64,000 nt of DNA from Dactylis glomerata (lineage: Eukaryota > Streptophyta > Magnoliopsida > Poales > Poaceae): assembly GCA_007115705.1 (NCBI GenBank), contig QXEO01001565.1, positions 1,386,960 through 1,450,959 of the forward strand, read 5' to 3'. The notes below the pieces were generated by a model. That model saw only the letters and a list, made by a program, of their open reading frames with translations. It did no database searches and was not told where the DNA came from. The position numbers and the translations under genes are program-made. Of this stretch, positions 55,955 through 64,000 are shown one piece after another. Position 1 is the stretch's first letter. The number at the start of each line of letters is the position of its first letter.

Positions 55955-57303
55955 GGAAGCATGAAATTAATGTAATTGACATCGTGCAAAATGACTGGAA
56001 ACGACTAATGAATGGACAGAAGATCCAACACCGACGACATATACATATTCATCTAATCACCTTTTTTATACTTCCAAACCGTACTAACAATAGAAAGATC
56101 CCTATATACATCTTGGAAGTATACATAACAAACAACGCTAGTGGGACCAAGGAGTCCCAAGTTGTACCAAACCCATAGGGATCAAAATCCTGGTAACATG
56201 TGAATTGAGGATAGAGGCTATGAAGAGGACGGTAAGTTATACCCAACCTAATAGTAATCAGACTATAAAGAGGACGGTGATTGATGGAGAGCAAAAGGAA
56301 AGATATGGTTGTCGATTGCGGCCTTTGAGCTTCACATATAGTTGTCACACCATATAACACGGACTTTTGGCTCATGGGCGCCACCCACCCCCATAGATCC
56401 ACTGCATAGATCTTGCTATGAGATGTGGGCATAAGTTAGTGAAAAAACACAGCAACAATCAATCAATTCGAAATACATTGATATACAACTCTGTGTACTG
56501 ACAGAAAACAGTGTTTGTGGGGGGCATGTAACTAAAGTTTGGCCCACGAATTTAATATGTTTAGCCAGAGCACGTCACATCAGTACAGGAAAGCTTCATC
56601 GAGCTCGACAGCATGGAATTCGTCGATGAGTTTCCATCCCAGTTCGACACCTGGAACCCAACGACCATGTCGACACACCAATTTTCCCTCACCGGAGTAC
56701 CAGGAGCACAGGGGACAGAGCAAGGCGTGAGCTAGGGACCACGCGTGCCAATCAACTGAACCAGGGCGGGAGCTGCCCTGACCTCACCTGCCGGGAGCTC
56801 ACAATACCTTGACCCTCGGACCTGGGTGGCGTCATGAACACCTGGGACCTGAGCTAGGGGCACGGGGGGACAAAGAAGGCATGGTGGCAAAGAACTCTGA
56901 CAAACTCGGGGGCGTGGGATAGGGACTGGGGCGGCGTCTAGCTCGGGATGCCCAAGTTCACGGTGGGTCGATGAACTTCAGCAGCGGCGCCGCGCAGCGC
57001 GTGGTCGTGGAGACGAAAAGGTCGCTTCCATGGCGGTCGGGTAGCGACGCTCCCGATGGCGTGGGATGTGGGGACCGAGCGAGGAGGCCGGCGAGGAAAC
57101 GAACTTATTGACTTGATCGGCCCATATATCATACAGATCCTTCAATGTTTGTGGGCCCCTAGTACTGGTATTCAGGGTGAATACAAAGGCTGACACAAAT
57201 CGATACGCCTAAGAATACAACTAAAATCAGGTGGTCCCAGTGGAAGGCTTAGACGTAGGGGGTGCAGCACCTGGGAGCCCCAATGCATTTCTCTCACACT
57301 ATA
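55955..57303. other. Unassigned DNA with one exon-like fragment
   Basis: No gene is supported. Around 56560-56730 one frame reads like protein (IELDSMEFVDEFPSQFDTWN, then HQFSLTGVPGAQGTEQGVS and a stop) but no start or partner exons were found. The remainder is unremarkable. Confidence 0.4.
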
Positions 57304-57320
57304 TCTCTACTACTATAATG
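57304..57320 (+). other. Possible Helitron 5' terminus cut by the MLE
   Basis: TCTCTACTACTATAATG preceded by A fits the plant Helitron 5' consensus. The mariner element inserts in the TA immediately after it, so the rest of the Helitron would continue from 62396. No matching 3' end was identified in the window. Confidence 0.35.
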
Positions 57321-57469
57321 TACTCCCTTCGTCCCGAAATAAGCTGCGCGGGGAGGGAGATTTTGAACTGTTTGACCAATTTACCAAAAAACCCTTGATA
57401 TTTGGAAATCAAAACTAACTGATCCCTCGATCAGCTCCACCGATCGCGCCTGCGCGGGATCGGCCGCGA

Positions 57470-58100
57470 TCAGCGCTGGCGCCGACGAGATCGCAGCTCG
57501 CCTCCTCGACGAGATCGCCGCCGCCCCTGGAGAGATCGTCGCTCCTGGACGAGATCGTCGCCCACCGCTCCTGGACGAGAACGCCGGCCCCTACCCCTGG
57601 ACGAGATCGCTGGCCCCCGCCCCTGGACGAGATCGCCGGCCGCCGCCCCTGGACAAGATCGCCGGCCAGCCGCCCCTGGAAGAGATCGCCGGCCAGCCGC
57701 TCCTGGACGAGCTCGCCAGCCGCCGTCCCTGGAAGAGCTCGCCGGCCAGCCGCCCCTGGACGAGATCGTCGCCCAGCCGCCCCTGGACGAGCTCGCCGGC
57801 CGCCGCCCCTGGACGAGCTCGCCGGCCGCCGCTGCCTCTACACGAGATCCCCGGCCGCCGCTGCCTCTGCAATCCCCGGCCACCGCCCCTGCACGAGCTC
57901 CCCGGCCACCGCCCTGCACGAGCTCCCTGGCCGCCACCCCTGCACAAGCTCCTGGCCCCAGCACCTCACCGGTCGCTTTCGTCGCTGGTAGCCAGCTCCG
58001 CAGCTGCTGTCAAGACGCCGTTGTCAAGATGCCGCTTCTGTCAAGTCGCCGTTGTCAAGACACCGCTGTTGTCAAGTCGCCGCTGCTGCTGTCACACACT
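57470..58100. repeat. GC-rich minisatellites in the MLE 5' region
   Basis: From 57480 to about 57950 a roughly 24-30-bp unit (cccctggacgagatcgccgg) is repeated many times with variation. At 58008-58100 a second, 16-18-bp unit (tgtcaagtcgccgctg-like) follows. They lie between TIR and transposase. A long minus-strand Gly/Ala/Arg-rich frame here is a by-product of the repeat. Confidence 0.8.
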
Positions 58101-58880
58101 TTCATGTCGCAGCTGCTGCCGGCGTCCCTGCAAATCTGAATCAAGGAACTGAATAAGGTATGCATTCTGAATATTTGCTGAAATTGTCAACCCAAGTAAA
58201 CCATAAATTCACATTGTGCCAGTACATTGCAGAAATCATCTGTAACAGCTGTCCTAAGAACCATAACAATCATTCACCTGTCATGTAAATTGGACAGTAA
58301 TAACTTGGTGAATTGTGGGAGCATATGTTCCAGTAGCATATTTATTGAGATTCTATAGAAAAACCAAAGATCTTAGTTCCTACGCTACAACAGTATGTGT
58401 ACTTGCACATCAGCAGCTTCTACTGCAGGTGGAGCAAAATAGAACAGAACAGAATACATGGCAACTCACCAACGGATGATCTCTGTTTGAACATTGCAAA
58501 AGGTTTGAACCCCAAAACCTTCAGCAAGGAACAGCTACAACATAGTGAGATTCAGGCATTCAGCCAGCAGTCAGCAGTCAGCAGCCAACAGTCGATGGCT
58601 CACCTCCATCTCGCTTCTGTTTTATAACATGGCACTGCCTGAAATAAAGTCGCAGCCAGCAGTATCACCAACACCAGCAGCAGCAGGGGACATCACCATG
58701 GCACAACATTACCATTAGCTTCCATCACTGCAGTATAGTTTAGCAAAACCAATTATAGTTTAGAAAATGCATAAGGGCCGTAAAAACAGAAAAGTTTCCT
58801 TGTAAAAAAACAGAAATTAATTGTTGCATATTGTACTCTAAATGAGCTAATCATTTTCCTTTATTTTTATGTTAGGAATC

Positions 58881-61023
58881 ATGTCGACCTCAAGTTCTCG
58901 GAGAAAGAGAACGATGGAAGTTAAAGAGAACAAGAAAAGGCCCAAAATTGATGATATTACCATTGTTTCCTTTGTGTAAGTTTTAATTCCTATCCTAGTT
59001 TTGATTTGTAAGAGATGGTGGTGCTCATGTCATGTAAATTTAACCTCCTATTTATACAGCAACATGAAGGAACAAGTTGAAGGCAAAAAAGTGTGCAAAC
59101 TGGTTACCAAGAGGAAGAAAGCACCTCATAAAGCACTTAACATATGGAAATATAACATGATGCGCCAAAAGGAGAACATGTTCTCTTCACCATTGGTACA
59201 TGGTAAGCTAGTTCATGATTTCATTTTTCCTCATGGATTCAACTATTGTATTCTTGTTCTTAAGAAGTTCATTGAAATGTCGCTCTTTTACAGGAATGTG
59301 TGTTGACCTAGCTAACACCTACAAGGTTGAATTCCCTCGAGGACAACAAGATGCTCAAGGAAAAGAACAAGATGCTCAAGGAAAAGAACAAGATGCTCAA
59401 CGACAACAAGATGCTATAGATTTGAATGTGCTTCCTCAAGAAGAACAAGATGCTCAAGGAAAAGAACAAGATGCTCAACGACAAGAACAAGATACTCAAG
59501 GAAAAGAACAAGATGCTCGAGGACAAGAACAAGATGCTCAACGACAAGAACAAGATGCTCAACGACAAGAACAAGATGCTCAACGACAAGAACAAGATGC
59601 TCGAGGAAAAGAACAAGATGCTCGAGGACAACGAGATGCTATAGATTTGAATGTGCTTCCTTTAGAAGAAGATGGTGCTATGGATCATGAGGAAGGAGAT
59701 GGTGTTTGGACATCAGTAAACCTAACAGATCATCAAAAATGGGGTGCATATTTTGCCTTGGAGGTAATCGAGAGGAAAGACGGAAAAGTTCAGAAGAAAG
59801 ACAAGGAGCTCGTGGCAAGCCTCTTGAAGACAAGCCTACGAACCATTGAAACAATATGGAAAGTAGCAAAGCAACAGATTGCAGAAGGTCGAGAAGTTGA
59901 TGTGTCTAGCAAGAAGAAGGGAAATGTTGGTCGCAAGAGAAAAGACCTAGAGTTATCAAGAGTAGCAACAATCCCACTAAACAGAAGAAGGACAATAAGA
60001 GCCCTAGCAAGGTCTCTAGGTGTTTGCCGCTCAACCTTACATAGAAGGTTCATGTCGGGAGAGATGAGGCGACACACTAGCACCTTAAAGCCGGCGATGA
60101 CAGAAGCTAACATGATCAAGAGGTTGGAGTTCTGCGTCTCTATGATCGATGAGAGCAATGAGACTTTGCCTATGTTCAAGGAAATGGACAACATTGTCCA
60201 TATCGATGAAAAGTGGTTCGACATGACGAGGGTCAAGAACACGTACTATCTACTCCCCAAAGAAATTAACCCACTGCGCACGGTGAAGAACAAGAACAAC
60301 ATTGGAAAGGTCATGTTTCTAACAGCTGTAGCCAAACCTAGGTATGGTGCAAATGGTGATGAAATATTCGACGGAAAGATAGGCACATGGGCCTTTGTCA
60401 AGGAGGTAGCAGCTCTAAAAAAGAGTAAGAATAGACCAAAGGGAACTCTCGAATTGAAAACTGTGATAGTTAACCGAGAAGTCATGAGAGAGTACATGTG
60501 CAAGAAACTTATTCCTGCTATCCAGGACAAATGGCCTGACGAGGATTTGAGAAGGACAATCATCATACAACAGGATAATGCGAAACCCCATATCCTCTCT
60601 GATGACGCGGATTTCCAAGAGGCCGTAGCACATAGTGATCTGAACATTAAGTTGGTTCAACAACCGCCAAATAGCCCGGACATGAATGTTCTTGACCTCT
60701 GCTTTTTCCGATCACTCCAGTCCACGACCGACAACAGCGCGCCTACAAGCATCAAAGACTTGATAGAGAATGTGGAGCGTGAATACCATAACTACGAGGT
60801 TGCCAAACTAGCTCGTAGCTTCATCACATTGCAGTCGTGCATGCGAGAGACGATGAAAGAAGGTGGAGGTATAGGGTACCATATCAAGCACATGCACACA
60901 GAACGTCGGCAGTTAGAAGGAAGGCTTCCAATCGCTCTGGGAATCCCGGTTGAGCTGCTTGCAAGCACCAAGGCCCTTATAGAAAAAGGTAAGCTAGAGA
61001 TAGAAAAGGAGAGCGAGAGATAG
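58881..61023 (+). CDS. Plant mariner-like transposase, DD39D
   Basis: Three exons (58881-58975, 59060-59202, 59294-61023) with GT..AG introns give 655 residues plus stop. A basic leader (MSTSSSRRKRTMEVKENKKR) is nuclear-localisation-like. Residues about 95-195 are a charged EQDAQ repeat. A helix-turn-helix (RALARSLGVCRSTLHRRF, about 310-330) should bind the TIR. The catalytic triad is Asp in HIDEKWF (about 383), Asp in QQDNAKPH (about 506) and Asp in SPDMNVLDLCFF (about 546). There are 39 residues between the last two, the DD39D spacing of plant MLEs. The C-terminus is hydrophilic, predicted helical. It would excise and insert the element at TA. No stop or frameshift breaks it. Transcription is from inside the element; no clear TATA was found. 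Start is the first ATG giving a frame through both introns. Confidence 0.93.
59334..59645 (+). repeat. 18-bp coding minisatellite in the transposase
   Basis: The unit gaacaagatgctcaaggaaa (with variants cgac for ggaa) is repeated about 15 times. It encodes EQDAQ(G/R)(K/Q), with two 'AIDLNVLP' blocks dividing it into arrays (59413-59438 and 59635-59660). The multiple-of-three unit keeps several frames open, including a shadow ORF on each strand. Confidence 0.9.
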
Positions 61024-62367
61024 AATAGGAGAGCAAACACCAAACACCAAATATGATGCTCAATTTCTTCTTTTTAACCTTGTAATTACCCGAAAACAAC
61101 AGGTGGTTCTACCATTAATCCTCTACAGTCAGACTGTAATTATAGTTACAGTTTATACCCTTTTTTTGTAAGCAAACATTAAGAGCTTCCCAACTTTATC
61201 AGCAAAAATTTATTTGTACTTCATGTGAGATGGCCAAAGTACAGATAAGCATTCCCAGGACTTAGAAGTAATCATGTGAAAGGGTGGTCACTGTACGCTA
61301 GAACATAATCAACATCTCAGAAATTTAAGAAAGAGCCATCCTTGCCTTGGTTACAGTCAGTGACGCAGCCGCATGAAGATAAGAAAAATCTGTAAGTGCT
61401 GCTGGCAGTGGATTGGATGCTATATCAGCCACAAACATTATCCTGTGGACCTCCGTCAAGGCATGTACAGAGAGTTGCCATAAAAGCTCAACAAATCTGC
61501 ATTAACAGAGGTAAAACTCTCTGAAATCTGAAGGAGACTAGGAATATTTGCTTAATCTTATACAGATGTGTTTTCTCTAAAGATTCAGAAACTACAGAAG
61601 ATTCAGTATATAGAGAAAATTCATTTACTCCCATGAAACTACAGATGATTCAGAAAACTAATCATGCTGCTATTTCTTCTCCCAATTCCCAATACAGAGG
61701 CTTAGTACGTCCATATGTGCACGCTTATAGAAATCAAGAGGAAGTGATGCCTGCCATACCTTCTTCTGCCTCCTGCATAGTTGTCGCTGAATGCCTGAAT
61801 CCGTGCCCCTCCTTGTGCGAGCTTCCTCCATGTGTTGTTGGCAACCAAGCTCGCTGGTCCACTCGGTCCGCAGTGAGGGAGGGGATGAGAATGGAACAAG
61901 GCGGGAGGCGAGCAAGGCGGAGGAGGCCGGCGGCGGTGACGAGCTCAAGAGCACGAGGAGGCTATCGTCGGTGAGCGCCCACCACCATGGATGCGAAAGA
62001 TCGAAGCTTTCCAGAGAGCAAGGACGCCTATGCCTCCATGGATGCACCACGGCCCTAGCTCCAGAGCCCGGGGACGCCGACCCGCCATGGATCCCCAAAA
62101 TCCTAGCTTGCCTTCCCCTGGGCTAGGGTTTGTGGTGGGTCTACAGATCTATGCCTCCACGCGAGAGAGGGGGATGGGCTGGTTGTGGGGAAGTGGCCGC
62201 GTCGCGTCAGGAGACCGCCGGGACCGGCCGGCGACGGTGGCGGGCGGAAATGGAGACGGTGGCGAGGAGGAGGTTGGGACGGGGATGGGGACGGGACCGA
62301 CACGAGTGCGGGAGGACGAGCTCGTTCAGGTGAAAAAGCGTGAGGGTTTTTTTTGCAAAAACGCCGG
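61024..62367. other. MLE 3' non-coding region
   Basis: After the transposase stop there is AT-rich 3' sequence to about 61690. A GC-rich stretch follows (61790-62340) with open frames on both strands that show no recognisable domain. The right TIR follows. Confidence 0.6.
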
Positions 62368-62397
62368 CGCGCAGCTTATTTCGGGACGGAGGGAGTA

Positions 62398-62727
62398 GCA
62401 GTTTTGAATTTGGATTTACCAGCCTCTTCCGTTTCCCGCCAAAACTTCTTTGAATCTATTGCAGCTGTTGATTTAAAAAATAAAACAATCATCTGCCCGT
62501 TCATGTGGTATTGTCGGGCATGATCCAACGGTTGGGCTGTGTGGAATTCGCCTCTCCTGCGCGCACCCAATATTTCCACCCCGCGCGTGCTTGTCTGAAT
62601 GTTCTAGGAGCTAGCTGAATATTTAAGATAAGTACAATCAATGCAGACTTGCAACGTGGGTTCTCATGAAGCGTCAAAGTGCACATGAAACTTTTTATGG
62701 GAAACCAACCACGACCGAGTAAATAGC
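62398..62727. other. Spacer between the MLE and the next element
   Basis: No gene was seen. It may be the continuation of the possible Helitron that starts at 57304, but this is unproven. Confidence 0.4.
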
Positions 62728-64000
62728 ATCGGTGGTCATTGAACTTGTAATACATGTGCAGTTAAGTCATTGAACTTGCAAAACAGATTAACCGGTCACT
62801 GAACTTGTATTCTTCGTGCATACGTAGTCACAAACCGGTCAACTTAATGGTCTTTTTATCAAAACCAATCAGCCACGGGGCATGGGTAAGTTCTGAGCAA
62901 TTAACAGCGGACACGTGGCACTGTATATTTTTTAAAAATATCATATATTTCCTTACAGGTGGGCCCCACATGTCAGTGATGGAAACACGAATTAAAATTT
63001 ATAGCACAAATGAACGCTCGAAATCAGAACCTCCAGCCGCAGGACTCGACGGTATAGCCACTACCACAGACATACTTGTTATTGTGATAGTAGGGGACAA
63101 CGTATCCATTATAAACCTCTGAGCTCATTTTTTAAAATTTTGAAAAAGCTTATTTTCGGTTCTAAAAAATTTAGCAAAAAAATATATAGCTAGATATATA
63201 TGTTAGGAACGTACGAAAGAAATTTCACTTCAAAATACCATATACTTTGGGATATAAAAATAGACAAATTATTGATTAAAAATACGTATTTTGGTCCTAT
63301 ATACTGCTAGAAATTTGTCTTTTTCCATAACCTAAAATAAAACGATTTTTTTCCGAAACTACCGGCGCTTATACGGAAGATTTATATATATTCCCTAAAT
63401 AAATTTCGAATTTTTTTGAAACTTAAAAATATTACCAAATCGAAAGGGTACTTTATATACTCCCTCCGTCCCGGTGTATAAGTCTTGCGCGTATCCCTAG
63501 GTTATCATTTTGACCAATATAATCTAAATTTTATAATATAAAAATTATACCATTAGAAAGTATAAAGTTTAAAGTTTCTAGTGATATATATTTAATAGTA
63601 TATAACTTATATTACATTAGTCAAAATTGTGACCTAGGGATACGCGTAGGACCTGTACACCTGGACGGAGGGAGTAACAAAACGTTGTCCAGGGAGTTAC
63701 ATACGTCAATATGTGTGCGTCGGTGGCTATGCGTGCGTGTCTGCACGTCTTTAAGGGTTCGAATCCCAAACTCAATATTGTAAATTTTTAACTGTTTCAT
63801 CTACCATTGACATGTGGGGCCCACACGTAAGGAAACATCAAGATCAGATGTGTTAGAAAAAATACACATGTTTTTTTAAAAAAAATACAGCACCAAATGT
63901 CAGCTGTTGATTGATTAGAAGATGTACGTGGCCCGTGGTTGACTGGTTTTGGTAAAAAAAACCATCAAGTTGACCGGTTTGTGACCACGCGTGCACCAAG
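62728..64000. mobile_element. Long-TIR element, right end outside window
   Basis: The left arm (about 62728-62985) contains three GGTCANTGAACTTG-like subrepeats, then 'gtcacaaaccggtcaactta' and 'ggtgggccccacatgtca'. The inverse complement of 63805-64000 contains the same blocks in the same order ('gtcacaaaccggtcaactt', 'tgtgggccccacatgtca'). The arms exceed 190 bp, suggesting a Mutator-like non-autonomous element. The window ends inside the right arm, so no target duplication can be read. Confidence 0.65.
63460..63674. mobile_element. Stowaway MITE nested in the terminal element
   Basis: The 215-bp element runs from CTCCCTCCGTCCCGGTGTAT to the inverse complement of its end (GACCTGTACACCTGGACGGAG...), with TA on both sides (63458-63459, 63675-63676). 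Inner arms pair around 'gtatccctaggt'/'acctagggatac'. Confidence 0.93.

Larger units (their letters stand above)
57323..62395 (+). mobile_element. Mariner-like element (MLE), candidate autonomous
   Basis: The TIRs (57323-57350 and 62368-62395) are 28 bp with one mismatch (CTCCCTYCGTCCCGAAATAA...). The target TA is duplicated (57321-57322, 62396-62397). The 5073-bp element carries one spliced transposase gene (58881-61023) without stops. A GC-rich minisatellite lies in the 5' part. The TIR consensus overlaps Stowaway MITE ends (CTCCCTCCGTCCC), as known for grass MLE/Stowaway pairs. Confidence 0.96.

Noticed and set aside
57470..57964. Minus-strand 164-codon Gly/Ala/Arg-rich ORF
   Set aside because: It is low-complexity translation of a GC-rich minisatellite, with no domain or start context.
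59308..59631. Minus-strand and alternate-frame ORFs over the transposase repeat
   Set aside because: They are by-products of an 18-bp repeat that keeps several frames open; the plus-strand spliced transposase explains the region.
63755..63775. tRNA-like B-box (ggttcgaatcc)
   Set aside because: No acceptor stem, anticodon arm or A-box pairing could be drawn around it. The phrase also occurs by chance in plant repeats.

Overview
The window looks like nuclear DNA of a grass, most likely a Triticeae cereal or close relative. The evidence is spliced plant genes, a rice/wheat-type lectin receptor kinase, Stowaway MITEs with CTCCCTCCGT ends, and Athila-type LTR elements with a tRNA-Asp primer site. 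It contains a small gene island inside dense, nested transposons.

Layout. 1-11777: a copia-like LTR end (1-607) cuts an Athila-type non-autonomous element A, whose 3' LTR is split by a complete related element B (3017-11523, TSD CAAAC). 11778-14115: unassigned. 14125-19038: a Mutator-like element (MULE-2; 9-bp TSD ATACATCTA) carrying a broken zf-GRF gene, a broken zf-XS-like gene and a 159-bp tandem array. 21034-33246: the gene island, with an intact G-type lectin receptor kinase, BRX1 (8 exons, a Helitron in its last intron) and RPL6/eL6 (4 exons). 34241-35319: a hAT element with 8-bp TSD. 36991-53334: an F-box gene destroyed by a 14.6-kb Mutator element (MULE-1, 37888-52486, 9-bp TSD ATTGTCGTG), itself split by LTR element C (39585-46198, TSD CCTAT). 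54982-55938: a retroposed segment with 16-bp TSD. 57323-62395: a mariner-like element (MLE) with TA target site, near-perfect TIRs and an apparently intact spliced DD39D transposase. 62728-64000: one arm and part of the other of a further long-TIR element.

How the parts relate. BRX1 and RPL6 are tandem ribosome-production genes with TGGGCC/GGCCCA promoter motifs. The two MULEs have different TIRs but carry homologous genes encoding a GRF zinc finger, a coiled coil and a C-terminal membrane segment, each read inward from a TIR and sharing upstream repeats. In MULE-1 this gene faces the transposase, the same geometry as maize MuDR mudrA/mudrB. I consider that recurring cargo the most interesting signal here. 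The MLE may be a live mariner source next to Stowaway MITEs.

Transposon limits were read by eye from TIRs and target-site duplications. Family names, and all claims of homology, rest on recognition and not on a search.
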